This document shows positions 1 to 13,048 of a stretch of DNA of 64,000 bases, one piece after another. The DNA lies in the NCBI GenBank assembly GCA_018894105.1, contig CM032123.1:993001-1057000 (forward strand), read 5' to 3'. Source of the stretch: Jacaranda mimosifolia. Taxonomy: Eukaryota > Streptophyta > Magnoliopsida > Lamiales > Bignoniaceae. The notes beneath the pieces are model-generated. The model did no database searches. It saw only the letters and a list, made by a program, of their open reading frames with translations, and was not told where the DNA came from. The first letter of the stretch is position 1; the number at the start of each line of letters is the position of its first letter. The position numbers and the translations under genes were made by a program.

Positions 1-2
1 AG

Positions 3-240
3 ATCTTAATACTTGAGCATTGGTTGTTCCTCGATTTGACCTGTAGGTGAGACTTAATACGCTTGGTTTTTCTTTAGCTCAAAATATAGGTGAAACCTCA
101 ATATTGGGGTATAGATTGTTCCTTAGCTCGAAATGTAGGTGAGACCTCAACATTTAAGCATTTGTTGTTCCTCAACTCAGCATGTAAATGAGACCTCGAC
201 AATTGAGCCTCAATTTGACTCCTAGGTGAGGCAGAGATAG
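3..240. repeat. 49-bp minisatellite array 1 (cut by window edge)
   Basis: Five consecutive units, mostly 49 bp long. Each follows the pattern GACCTCAACACTTGAGCATT, then GTTGTTCCTCAACTC, then a CATGTAGGTGA-like end. One unit is shortened to about 43 bp (starting near 52). The last unit ends in a distinctive GCCTCAATTTGACTCCTAGG form. The order of unit variants matches the last five units of the array at 3958-4345, so the window opens inside an array whose left part is missing. Confidence 0.85.
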
Positions 241-1917
241 AAAAAAGTTGATACAATGTGATGGATAGAAGTTGAGAGCAAAATTTCAAACTCAAGTCCT
301 CTCTCTGAAAGCACTAAAGTTATGTTGTATTTGTTATTGAAAAATGTTTTCATTCTTCAAAAAATATTTCTAAAACAAAAATAATTACTTTCTTTTATAA
401 TTAAATTCTTTTCTAAATTAATATTAAGAGATCCTAATAATTTTAAAATATTACATCAACAAAAAAAAATTACATTTGTATTTTAGAATCATTATTTTAA
501 CACAAATATAAATTTTTCAGTTGTTATATACTACAAAATAACAAATAATAATATAAACACTAGATGTGAAATCACTAATAAACAAAATCACATAACTTAA
601 AAATCATTATTTGAAATTGGTGTTCTAAGGGATACAAATCCATGTATGTATTGGTTATTGAATGTGGGAGTAGGAAGGTGTATAGCTAGGAATATTATAT
701 ATCCCATACAATCACATTTTTTATTTTACTTTTCTTCCTCTCATGTTTCGGTCAAAAAGCAGTAGTTGCGGTAATTGTGATTTTTAATTTGTTAAGATTG
801 ATGGTTGAAGAATGTTTGATGAAGGGACCACTATCTTCTTCTTCTTGTGTGTCTATTTATGTATTTAACATTAAACCGCTGGCAAACATATATATATGAA
901 TTAAACTCATTTTAACTCTTAGAGGACATTTTACTTGTGTAAAATATGTAATTTATAGATGTTAATAGTGCAATTAATGCTTAGAGGTCAGCACTAAACT
1001 CATTTTAACACCAACTCTTAAATTAAATTGTCAGTAGATAAATGTATAATTTTTGGGACACAAGTATTCCACATATATATGGCATTACATCATTATTGTA
1101 GCAATTAAATATTGCATATATTTTAACAGTATAACCCTATAGCAAGCCCTTAATTCTAAAATTAGTACTTATTAAGAAACGTGTGGGTCGCTACTTTTTA
1201 AGAAATGCCTGGGTCAAGCATGTAATTTTAAGAAATGCCTGGATCACTCCCACTTTTTTTTCTTTTTTGCAGCTGAAAAGACATCATCTCAGTGCTCTCC
1301 TCAGGATAGTGCACCATTTGGAGAGGGAAGCCATTATCTTTCGCCATTTTTTTTTTTTTTGACAAACTTGTCTTCCACCATTTTTTTTTTTTTTTTCAGT
1401 TTGAGTTACTGTATATTAAAGAGGAAATTGCAAATTGTAGTAAGTAGTGGACAACAGATGTTTGTGTTTGTGTAATTGTGTTTGTATTTTGCCTTTTATA
1501 TAGCTTATTTGGTAATTGAAGTAAGTAGTAGACCACATATAGACAAATTAGAGGGCTCATGGGCCTACCAAATTTAGCCCAACATTAACCCAAGCCCAAA
1601 GCCCAATCCACATCAAGTTTATACCAAAACTGTAGGTTGCACCTTGGGCTGAATAGAAAACTCTAAGAATGGTTAATTAAGTTGATTATATATATAGTCC
1701 AATGCTAGATCAAATATTTTACCTACTTAGATTAGTATATGTTTTCTAGCATCTTACTCATTTTCTCTCTGAATTCTCAATATTTTTTGGTGTTTATCTT
1801 TTATATTACTCATCTTGTAAACCGAATCCTTCTTTGAGAAACATTGGCAATGGTGCACAAGGGGAGTTTGAATTTCTTCCAACGAAAGATCGCCTATTGA
1901 CAAGAATTTTTTTTTAA
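241..1917. repeat. Long direct repeat, copy A (~1.7 kb)
   Basis: This stretch is co-linear with 2200-3957, and the offset is about 1953 bp around position 900. Shared landmarks include ACCGCTGGCAAACAT (near 875 and 2830), the paired AAGAAATGCCTGG motifs (near 1200-1240), long poly-T runs, and CCCAACATTAACCCAAGCCC near 1578. There is no long ORF. Copy A lacks about 80 bp that copy B has near 3005-3085. The break carries an AATT microhomology at about 1042-1045, which fits a deletion in copy A. No transposon protein, terminal inverted repeat or LTR pair was recognised. Confidence 0.85.
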
Positions 1918-2199
1918 TGACCTCAACACTATAGCATTGGTAGTTCATCAACATGGCATGTAGTTGAGACCTTAACACCTGTGCATTAGTTGTTCCTTAA
2001 CTCGTGATGTAGGAGAACCCTTAATAGTTAAGCATTGATTGTTCCTTAGCTCAACACTGGAGTATTGATTGTTCCTTAGCTCGAAATATAGGCGAGACCT
2101 CAACATTTAGGCATTTGTTGCTCCTCAACTCAGCATGTAGGTGAGACCTCAACGCTTGAGCCTCAATTTGATACCCAGGTGAGGCGGAGATGGAAAAAA
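1918..2199. repeat. 49-bp minisatellite array 2
   Basis: The units are the same as in the arrays at 3-240 and 3958-4345. The array joins the end of long copy A to the start of long copy B. One junction near 2050-2062 looks like an internal deletion that fuses two units (AACACTGGAGTATTG), so this array is shorter than array 3. It ends with the same terminal variant (GCCTCAATTTG, then AGGTGAGGCGGAG). Confidence 0.85.
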
Positions 2200-3957
2200 T
2201 TGATACAATGTGATGGATAGAAGTTGAGAGCAAAATTTCAAACTCAGGTCCTCTCTCCGAAAGCACTAAAAGTAATGTTGGATTTGTTATTGAAAAATGT
2301 TTTCATTCTTCAAAAATATTTCTAAAACAAAAATAATTACTTTTTTTTATAATTTAATTTCTTTTCTAAATTAATATTAAGAGATCCTAATAATTTCAAA
2401 GTATGACATCAACAAAAAAAAAATTACATTTGTATTTTAGAATCATTATTTTAATACAAATATAAATTTTTCAGCTGTTATATACTACAAAATAACAAAT
2501 AATAATATAAACACTAGATGTGAAATCACTAATAAACAAAATCACATAACTTAAAAATCATTATTTGAAATTGATGTTCTAAGGGATACAAATCCATGTA
2601 TGTATTGGTTATTGAATGTGGGAGTAGGGAGGTGTATAGCTAGGAATATTATATGTCCCATACAATCACATTTTTTGTTTTACTTTTCTTCCTCTCATGT
2701 TCCAGTCAAAAAGCAGCAGTGGTAATTTTAATTTTTGATTTGTTGAGATGATGGTTGAAAAATGTTTGATGGAGGGACCACTATCTTCTTATTCTTCTTG
2801 TGTGTCTATTTATGTATTTAACATTAAACCGCTGGCAAACATGTATATATGAACTAAACTTATTTAACTCTTAGAGGACATTTTACTTGTGTAAAATATG
2901 TAATTTGTAGATGCTAATAGTGCAATTAATGCTTAGAGGTTAGCACTAAACTCATTTTAACACCAACTCTTAAATTAAATTGTCAGTAGATAAATGTATA
3001 ATTATCATATACACACTTATTATTGAATTATTTAATTCATGTCATAAACTATTCTCGACTTCAAGTACTATAATAGTTCTCACTAATTTTGGGACACAAA
3101 TATTCCACATATATATGGCATTACATTATGCTTGTAGCAATGAAATATTGCATGTATTTTAACAGTATAACCCTGTAGCAAGCCCGTAATTCTAAAATTA
3201 GTACTTACTAAGAAACACGTGGGTCGCTTCTTTTTAAGAAATGCTTGGGTCAGACATGTAATTTTAAGAAATGCCTGGATCACTCCTACCTTTTTTTTTT
3301 TTTTTTTTGTTGCAGCTAAAAAGACATCATCTCAGTGCTTACCTCATGATAGTGCACCATTTGGAGAAGGAAGCCATTATCTTTCACAATTTTTTTTTTT
3401 TTTTGATAAACTTGTCTTCCACCATTTTTTTTTCAATTTGAGTTGCTATATATTAAAGAGAAAATTGCAAATTGTAATAAGTAGTGGACAACAGATGTTT
3501 GTGTTTGCGTAATTGTGTTCGTATTTTGCCTTTTATATAGCTTATTTGGTAATTGCAGTAAATAGTGGACAACAAATGGACAAATTAGAGGGCTCATAGG
3601 CCTACCAAATTTAACCCAACATTAACCCAAGCCCAAAGCCCAATTCATATCAAGTTTATACCAAAACTATAGGTTGCACCTCGGGCTGAATAGAAAACTT
3701 TAAGAATGGTCAATTAAGTTGATTATATATATAGTCCAATGCTAGAACAAATATTTTACCTACTTAGATTAGTATATGTTTTTTCTAGCATCTTACTCTT
3801 TTTCTCTCTGAATTCTCAATATTTTTTGGTGTTTGTCTTTTATATTACTCATCTTGTAAAGTGAATCCTTCTTTGAGAAACATTGGCAATGGTGCACAAG
3901 GGGAGTTTGAATGTCTTCCAACGAAAGATCGCCAATTGACAAAGAAATTTTTCTTAA
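2200..3957. repeat. Long direct repeat, copy B (~1.75 kb)
   Basis: Second copy of the stretch at 241-1917. Identity is high by eye, with scattered substitutions and length changes in poly-A and poly-T runs. It keeps about 80 bp (roughly 3005-3085) that copy A lacks. The short ORFs inside it, such as 3219-3512, are T-run translations and do not look like genes. Its 3' end leads straight into minisatellite array 3. Confidence 0.85.
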
Positions 3958-4345
3958 TGACCTCAACACTTGAGCATTAGTTGTTCTTTAACTCATGATG
4001 TAGGTAAAACCTCAATAGTTAAGTATTGATTGTTCCTCAACTCGACATGTAGATGAGATCCCAACATTTGTACACTTATTGTTACTCAACCCAGCATATA
4101 GGTGAGACCTTAATACTTGAGCATTAGTTGTTCCTCGCTTTGACTTGTAGATGAGCCTTAATACGCTTGGTTGTCTCTAGCTCGAAATATAGGTGAAACC
4201 TCAATATTGGAGTATTGATTGTTCCTTAGCTCGACATGTAGGTGAGACCTCAGCATTTAAGCATTTGTTGTTCCTCAACTCGGCATGTAGATGAGGCCTC
4301 AACACTTGAGCCTCAATTTGACTCCTAGGTGAGGCAGAGATGGAA
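3958..4345. repeat. 49-bp minisatellite array 3 (eight units)
   Basis: Eight consecutive units are visible, seven of them 49 bp and one about 42 bp. This is the most complete of the three arrays. The unit variants appear in the same order as in arrays 1 and 2, ending in GCCTCAATTTGACTCCTAGG. After about 4345 the sequence no longer matches the long repeat. A stray single unit survives near 5737-5782. Confidence 0.85.
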
Positions 4346-5331
4346 AAAATTGCAGGTGAAAAATTGATTAAATGGAAGAAATATTGAAGAGATAAAAGAA
4401 TGAAATATTATATTTTTGTATGTTCTAATTTGAGTCAATGTATCTTTTTTGCAGTCCTTCAATTTGTATCGGGTGAAAGTGAGAATGATAGAGTGCACTT
4501 TGTAAAGGAATAAGTTTATATATTAATATGTATTTTCTTGTGTTTTTTTCACTCCCCATGGTATAGTTAAAATTGTCTATTTGTTGCTTTAGTGCCTGTG
4601 TCCAAGCTTGTCAAATTAAACCAGCAAATTTTTTATCATCAATAACTAAGTGAAGGTATTTCTAACTCTAAGTTTCAGCAACATTAATCTATCTTTGCTA
4701 ACATTGGCCACACACTCAAAGTCGAGACAACTTCTAAGATTTTTCACCTTTAAAAATAGAATATGTCTTACCAACCTGGGAAAGTTTTCATCCCGAAGAA
4801 ATTGTTAAGTTAAAAAAGAATTTTTTTTTATTTTTTTATCAGCTTTTCCCCGCAAGTTTACAATACTTGCTAGAGTAAAAACTCTTTCAGTAATTGCACC
4901 GGTGTTTCTTTCTAACTTTGACTGGTTTAATCTCTTGGGAGCCAACAAATTTTTATTGGGCCTATTCATTAAACAAAAAGAACACTTCTATTAGGCCTTT
5001 AATTTCTTACCCACTCTAACTAGTTTAATCAATTAAGGCCCATTTCATTGTCTCATAAATTGCAAAATCTTATCAACTAATGCTCAATTGAAATCAAATA
5101 TGAAATTATAAATAAATTAATTAATGCACTTTAATAATTTGTTAATTAATATGTATTTTAAATATGAAAATAATATACATAAAATATTATATATTCATTA
5201 AAAATACGTCCAAGTAATCATATTTTCATATTTTGAAGTAGGGTAAAAATGTCGATTAACTTTGATTTAATGATATAAATCTCACACCAGAATTCTGACG
5301 TAATCACAATTGAAACTTAATGAATCCTAAC

Positions 5332-5363
<32 letters not shown>

Positions 5364-6470
5364 TACAAAAGAGGAAAAAAATAAAATTATATTAAAAAAC
5401 TAAACAATGAGAAAGTTGAAGATTGGTAAGTTTACAAGAGGGTGCTTGGGAGGCAAGACATACAAGGCATAATTAGAAAAGCTAAATGGGACTTGTCGCG
5501 ATACAAAAAAGATTAGGAAAGTTGGCTTTGATCTTTTTTGTAAGCACAAGTTTTAGCATCCGTAGCTTGCTGTAATTTTTTGTGCATTACAAATAAATTA
5601 ATAGAATTATTACCTAAGCTCCATTTATTTATTTTTTTTAATACAAATTTTACATCTATATTTTTCATATAATATTTCAATGAGCTTTCTATTTCTTTTT
5701 CCTTATTTAACTTATATTTTAACTTATTTTTATTATGAACCTCAACACTTTAGCGTTGATGGTTCCTCACTTCAGCATATTGTTTTCAAAAGAATCAGTT
5801 GATGACAAATATTGCTACGATATAGATTTTTGTAGATGTAACTACAAATTGTAGCTACAAGTTTTTCCTATATATAAATTTAATTTATTAATCCTCTTTG
5901 TATTCCAACGGAATAGAGAAAATTTATATTTTTAATTATTTGGTAAAATAATATTATCGTAGGAAAATAATATTTACAATCCATTTAAACATTATGATAT
6001 GTAATTCCTAAATGCGTTTATTTCCAGATTATGAACAGTAGTGTAATAGAGTATGTGTGCAAGAATGTAACAGCTAAAGGTCCATGCACAGATTTGACAT
6101 GAGTTGGATTTGGAGTATGAATTAGATTTTCCATGGTATGGATCTAGTAAGTGAGGATTTGGACTTATATACCTCAAACAATAAGCATATACTCTTGTAT
6201 TTTCATATATCTTTTTTTGAAAAATAAAATGGTTATTTTCATATATCTAAAGATCCAACTGTAATTGATCTTTTTATTTTATGCAACATTATGCTTCTTT
6301 CTTTTTTCAGCACACAACAACTAGAAAACCTTTTTTAAGATTGAGTTCACTTGACATAAATTTAATAAGAGGTCTAAAAACATCTGGTACCATCTCAAGT
6401 ATCTCTTTTATATATTACTAAAAAAATCATTGTTACAGGATAAGAACAGCTGAGCTAATTCACTCATTAT
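4346..6470. other. Gene-free AT-rich stretch
   Basis: No coding region or RNA gene could be supported. The stretch contains a (TA)n microsatellite at about 5340-5363, one isolated unit of the 49-bp minisatellite near 5737-5782, and runs of A or T. Confidence 0.6.
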
Positions 6471-6557
6471 GCTGGGCCATAATTGAGCCATAAAATTCAA
6501 ATTTTGGCCTAATTCATATTGGACTCAAAATATGTGCCAATGTTCTAACTTGTGTAG
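6471..6557. repeat. Local duplication copy 1, left part (split by LTR insertion)
   Basis: The sequence TATGTGCCAATGTTCTAACT and its flanks match the start of the intact paralogous copy near 10700-10737. The right part of this copy resumes at 9884, after the inserted LTR. The last five bases, TGTAG at 6553-6557, are the target-site duplication of that insertion. Confidence 0.75.
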
Positions 6558-9500
6558 TGCCCCGACGAGGAGATGCCTGCTCCCAACGGAGGTGCTACTC
6601 AATCTATATAGAAGTTCTCTAGATAAAATAACCCTTTCAAAATTCAAAGTATCTATTAAAACAGCCAACTATTAACAAAATCAACCTGTAAACGGAACTT
6701 GAAAAGATATTTCACTTAACATTGCCAGAGCACCTCAAATCTTATCTACATCAACACTTATTAGATGTAGTATAACCGAAGTACATAAATGACAACATTC
6801 TGCAGTTCACGCTTATTCTTGAACCAATAAAAGTCACAATGCAAAACTTATCCAACTTCGTTTACATAGCAACCCTAGCATATCGCACTCTATGCGTTTA
6901 CATACATCCGTAAAACTATATACCTTACTTCAAATGTCGCCCGGCTCCCGTTGTAACTTACTTCTATCTAAGGTAAGGAACAACAAAAACAATACAGAAA
7001 TAATCGTAAGTCCGAATGACTTAGTAAGTTGTTGTGCTGATGAATGATTTAAATACATTCTCATGTCGATCACGAAGTAAAATAGAAATGATTGTTTTTA
7101 AATCGAAGAAGTTTTCTTTTGGATCTTAAATGCTCCATATCAAACTAATGCTGAGACTTCACAAATTTCAATACCTTTCTTGAAGAAGTTTTAAACCTTA
7201 AGAGAGGGAAAATGATCAACATTGTCTTTAGATAATTAGTAAACTTTTATGACATTCTCAAGTTCCATAATTTAAATATCAAATCATAGCAGTCAATTTT
7301 GCAAAAGATTATTAGGGGTCTCCAACCTTATTGCCCTGCTTTCCAAAATACTAAAATCCTTATCCCTCTAGATTTCGAGTGGTCGGCTCTTACATAACTG
7401 ATATTTATGGCATGGTCGACTGCATGCCTCATCCCACCACTCGCAGACAGCTAACTCCAACTACCTACGAGTTAAGATCGTGAGTGGATACTAGTCGGAC
7501 GACCTATCACCGTCAGTTCGCTCCACCTGATTGTCTTTCCAAACCTAGTCCTGGGCCTAACTTTATGTGGCATCCCTCTGCGTATGAACTTCCCAAGGGC
7601 ATCCCTGAGGATATTAAGAATATATTATATTAGCAGAATTCACATCATAATACATTCACCACACTTAAATCATCAATGTAACTCGGAATCAAAAATATTA
7701 TAACTGAACATCAATACAATATCAAATTGCGGCGATGTGATCGTTTTATATGTTAAACTGCATTTTATAGGTTTCGAAGCAAATCAAGAGACCAGATATT
7801 GAAAAGAACATTTCTTGGGTAGAACTATGCAAGCTTTGACTCTCAAATATGTGAAATATATATCATAATTAAGATATCATGAAAACGTGTATAAAAAATC
7901 ATGCAACAATAGTCATAGATATAAAATATAAGTTCTTTCCCCAACAAGAAAGTCTTGTAATAGCGAGTATAAAACTCACCTGACAAATGTAAAGGAACTC
8001 TCCTAGTTGTTTGGGTAGGTTGCATCCTTACTTCCTAATCAACCAAAGAATTTATTGTAAGATGACTGGAATCAATATCGTATTAACTCTTTGAATTACT
8101 AACGTTAATATACCTAGTGTCTTTATAATAATTAGTGGTCAAGGCATTCTAAACTTGTCGTATTTCCTAGTCTCGCTTCTATATCAAGGTGCATAATCAA
8201 TTAGTTTGAGCATACCCCATTTCACGCCAATGTGTTGAGTAATCTCACTACCTGACTTAATTTCTAATATATCAATTAACAATTATATCAGTCCTTATCA
8301 GGGCTTAGCACAAGATGTATTTTATTTAGTCACCTTTCTTAAACCTCAATCTAACATTAAAATACTTGAAGTGTGGCTCCACTCATAATCCCATCAAATA
8401 TTCATGTCTAATTATTACTTACTTTAGTTTAGAAAGTGATTCGAATTAATTATAATCTAAATCAAAGTCTCTATCAACGATTAACCAATACATGTAATCT
8501 TATGGAATTCAAACATACTGAAGCATCTCAAAGTACCAAGTCTTATTTCCTTTAATGTCTCCATCCAATGCTATATGTTTCAATTAAATTCAACCAATAT
8601 TTTACATCTATCTAGGTTAATTCCTAGAGTGGCAATCATTATAACTAATTTATTTCATAACAACTTAACTTTATCTTTCTAACTTAAGTTAATTTGACTT
8701 ACTAGGTCCGTTCGCATATTCACTAATTCAAGGTCAAAAATCTTAATTTATTGTCAAATTTTTGTTAATCATAGTCTTAACATATGTGATTTATATGTCT
8801 TAGTTATTAATTAATTTTCAATTGATTCAAATTAAGAAATTAATCAAATTAACAATTCAATAATCAAAAATTACCAAATCGGATCAAGTTCATGTCCAAT
8901 TCAAAGTCCCAAATTAGCCCGAACGAGTCCAAAATTGAATTTTGGTGTTACTGTGTTGGAGCCATCGTCCGTCGCCGTTGGAGATGAACACTACCACCAC
9001 TAACATGCGCCCCCGTCATGCTGATGAAAATCCCTCTATCAATTTCAACTTTCACCACTACTTCGCCGACCAATTTCAAGCAGAATCGCCAAGCACCACC
9101 ACTTGCCACCGCCTTTAATACCCTCACCTTCGGCAGTCTGATCACAAAATTGAAGCTACCACTATGCTCCTCTCCATGAATCCGTCATAACCCAGTAGTT
9201 TATTTCCACTTTCCACAATTCGCCACCATGAAACGCCCACCTCCAGAACTCGCCGCCGTCAAGCTTACATTCCCAGCATTCTGCCAGTCTCTTCTGGTTG
9301 AATTTGGTACCGATGTGTTAGCCATGCTGAGAGGAAGACGATGAGTTTAGTTGTGTGTTTGGGCTGTAGTGACAGTGAAGGGTAGAGAAGGATGAGCTAG
9401 GTACGAATGTGAGAATTTGATGAAAAGGGGAGAGCTTTCTTTTATATTTTTCATTTTTCCTAAATTCGCATTTCAACCCCAAACTTCTTTTCAGCATTCA

Positions 9501-9878
9501 GGTTGGTCCTTTAAATTTTTGAATGCTTGACATTTGCCCCTAACATTCCAATTCACTCCTCTAGTTTCTGTTATTCACACATTGGTCCTAGATACTTTTA
9601 TGATTTTTACAATTAAGTCTAATTTTATTAATTTTTCAATTCTTATAATTTTTTGCTATCATACTAAAACCCTAATTAATTTAAATATGATTTTCCTAAA
9701 CTCCATTTCACTTTTATTGATTTTCCACTAGCTCCAATATTAGAATTCAATTCATTAAATCCGAATTTTTCTTTCTTTTTTTTTTCCCTTCCCTTTTCTT
9801 TGAATTAATTACTTAAAATCAAATTAGATTAATTCTCAATATTTTCCAAATTTTACTCCAAAAAATCGGGGTGTTACA
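6558..9878 (-). mobile_element. Solo-LTR-like insertion (~3.3 kb) with 5-bp TSD
   Basis: The element begins TGCCCCGACG and ends GGGGTGTTACA. Read on the minus strand it starts TGTAACACCCCG and ends CGGGGCA, the TG...CA ends of an LTR; TGTAACACCCC is a very common plant LTR start. It is flanked by the perfect 5-bp duplication TGTAG (6553-6557 and 9879-9883). The intact paralogue at 10690-11105 shows approximately the pre-insertion sequence. No gag-pol ORF, primer-binding site or second LTR copy was seen inside, so a solo LTR from a long-LTR Gypsy-type element is the best reading. A non-autonomous LARD-type element is the alternative. A GC-richer patch lies at about 8940-9350. Confidence 0.72.
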
Positions 9879-9883
9879 TGTAG

Positions 9884-10280
9884 TATTTGTATAGAGCTAA
9901 ACTATGTAAACAGCAATCCAACTTCAGCCTGACATCGACCCATTCTGAAGTTTCCACACCAAAGAACTTGTTAACCCTCTAAATGCCTTAAAATCACTAC
10001 AAATAGTAAAAAATATAATTCCATTTTGGTTTGATCAAATCAACTATATAATGCAATTATACTTATTATACTTATCTACTAATCATTTATTTTTATAAGA
10101 AAGATAAATCAATCATATAATAAATATAAATACAATACATGTTTTTATCCAAAACAACTCTGATTTTCCATAGAAGAAGGTTTTATTAATTGTTCATGAA
10201 TTAACTCCCAACTTACAAGCAGTTGTTTCTATAATTTAATTAAGTACCCATTTTCTAAAAGATTTTGTTATCTTTTATTT
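9884..10280. repeat. Local duplication copy 1, right part
   Basis: Co-linear with 10737-11105. Shared stretches include GAAGTTTCCACACCAA, AAAAATATAATTCCATTT, GGTTTGATCAAATCA, AGATAAATCAATC and TTGTTCATGAATTAA. The copy was interrupted by the LTR-like insertion at 6558-9878. Confidence 0.8.
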
Positions 10281-10689
10281 ATTTTTAAGACTTCCAGTCA
10301 AAGTTAAAAATTAAAATCTTACTATTGTATCAAAACAATACTTACATAAGTATCAGTAGCTTTTGATATGATCTTTTGTTAATTAAAAATAATTTAATGC
10401 TATCAATAAATTGAATAATATTTTTTATTCAGATCAAAATGATGTGGTTAAAAAAAATCATGAAATTTACAACAAATTAAAAAGTAATCAATTATAGCAA
10501 TATAATTCAATTAATGGTACCTTAAAAAGAAAAAGAATAGAACTCGTTCATCTTTACTCTTAAACACATAAGTCGCATTTATTTTAATATGAATAACTAA
10601 ATATAAATAATAAAAATGTTCTGAAAATATATACTCAAATTTCTAGATCCTTCTCTAATTTTCAGAATGATCCCACATTTACAGGCATT
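10281..10689. other. Gene-free AT-rich stretch
   Basis: Spacer between the two copies of the local duplication. No ORF, RNA gene or terminal repeat could be supported. Confidence 0.55.
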
Positions 10690-11105
10690 TGGGCCTATAG
10701 TTGGGCTCAAATTATGTGCCAATGCTCTATAACTAGTGGTGCTTGTAAATAATTCAACCCAACATCGGCCCAATTTGAAGTTTCCACACCAATGGACATG
10801 TTTGTCCTTCCAAATTCCTTGTAATTCACTTGAACAATTAAAAAATATAATTCCATTTAGGTTTGATCAAATCATCTACATTACAAATGTAATTATACTT
10901 GTCTAGTAATCATTTATTTTAATAAAAAGATAAATCAATCTCATAATAAATATAAATATAATTAACTTAAATCCAACCAAATTAGATATGATTTTCCACA
11001 AAAGGAGGTTTTATTATTTGTTCATGAATTAATTTACAACTTACAAGCAATTGCTTCTATGATTTAATTAATCACTTAGTTTCTAAAATATTTTGTTATC
11101 CATTG
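10690..11105. repeat. Local duplication copy 2 (uninterrupted)
   Basis: Matches 6471-6557 joined to 9884-10280, with scattered differences. It contains GGGCTCAAATTATGTGCCAA and CCCAACATCGGCCCAA. It serves as a near empty-site reference for the LTR insertion in copy 1. No coding content is seen. Confidence 0.8.
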
Positions 11106-13017
11106 TTTTGAGAAGTACTTCAGATCCAATCAACTCATAATTTGGCTGATGCTATAATGGATCGAGTACAATGCATCATCTGGTCTACTTATGGCCATTA
11201 AAAGCTAGATAATTCTCACCACCAATCATCATTCAATCTGCTTATATTCAGTTCGCCTCTTATAATTCAACAATTATAGATCAATCGAGTTGATTCAAAA
11301 ATTTATCGACCCATCTAAAAATTTCATCAGGACACCATCATCATGAGGTTGCCTTATTGTCTAATCTTCCAAAGTGGTTGTACTACATATCATGTCACAT
11401 AAAGAGCTTCAATAGTTTGTCCTTTTAGAAGAAGAAATACTGTTAAACTAAAACACCAAAATAATTCTCAATTCTATTCAGTAAGCCAGATCCTTGATGG
11501 ATTGTAAATGAATTAATTAATTCTGTCTGTTATGGGAAATCTTATGTTAATAAATTTTAAATTATTAAATAAAAGTATAATAATATTATAAAATAAAATG
11601 CTAACACGCTTATACATGTATAATTAATTTTGTTTTTTCACTTTCCGCCCTAGATATATTAAGTCTAGGTGATGAAAAGGAAAGTAAATATTTTTACTTA
11701 CCACCAATGTGATATGTCTTAAGGTTTTTTAAGTCATTAAGACATTAGCATATGACATTGTAGTTTTGTCAATGAGCATTAGTTAATATATGTATGTATG
11801 GTTCTAAGTAAAACAATTCACAACTTTGAAAACGCAACTTTAGACCGTTCTAAGTGATAGGGATATCACTTGGAAAAGTGGAGGAAATTCATTTTGCATA
11901 ATTCTCTCCAAAATGTTTCTTTCTGAAAACATGAGGCTTAGACTATTCTAGAAAAATATTGATCTGATTGTGAAGAAAGTGGGCACCTCTATAAGTGCTC
12001 ATTATCTCTTTCAAAACAATCCACTTGAATCAACAATGGATTTTTCCTATGAACTTGCATATCCCACTCAAACCAACAACAAATTTATTAAATTTAAATT
12101 TGTGGTTTCGAATAGACCACGACGACCCATGACGTTGGTTGATATATAAGGCTTGATATGTTCTGAATGATAAAAGTCTTTCATGTCCTCACACTTTAAA
12201 TTAGTCATTAACATTTCTTGACATACATCTTTTACGCAACTCGGATTTGACTTCAATCTAACTCAACACTGATCTGCAATTTCGACTTTTTAATGGTTAC
12301 ACATGAACAGATCTTGGAACAACAAGCAGGATTCATAAAATAAATTCACATAAAAAAATCTATTATCCGTACACTCATTTAAAATATGACGTACTCTTAA
12401 TTATTAATTCGGATATAAATCTTGTCCAATATCATAAATATACATGAAAAAATTAAGGATTTAGTGGTCCAAATGCTACCCATAAAATCAATTAGATGAT
12501 CCAAGCCATAAATATCAATACACAAGTGGAAGATATTATGCTACACTAATATAATTGCTTTGCAGTGAACTTAGAAAACATCATAATGAGATATTTCCTT
12601 TGGAATCTGGATCAGAATTGCACAAATTTCTTAACTTGCAATGATTTCTCAATGCACAATATTGAGACATTTGTTGTGTGATCACTTTCATGGTTCAAAA
12701 GTATAGTATCCATTGAGGGGTATATACCATATATTAATATGAGATGATTACAGAATCCCAAAAGCAAAAATAATTATGGTACATGGATTTTGACTTTTAT
12801 TATTTTCCACAATGTCCATTTAATAATTATTGCAACATTAAGTACTTTCAAGTATTAATTGCGGGTGGCCTTGTCTGCCTTTGGACAAACCTTATGTTGG
12901 AAACGCAAACAATTCTGCCCAACATACGGTCTCACTTAATTTAATGATGTAGCCCTATAAGTCCATTGGAAAAGATAGGTAACTGACAGAAATTATTGGG
13001 TTTGTGGACAGCTATAA

Positions 13018-13048
<31 letters not shown>

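Noticed and set aside
3219..3512. 97-codon frame in long repeat copy B
   Set aside because: Made of poly-Phe from T runs. Not preserved in copy A.
1..4345. CRISPR-like repeat array
   Set aside because: The 49-bp units are contiguous, without unique spacers, in a plant nuclear context. They are a minisatellite.
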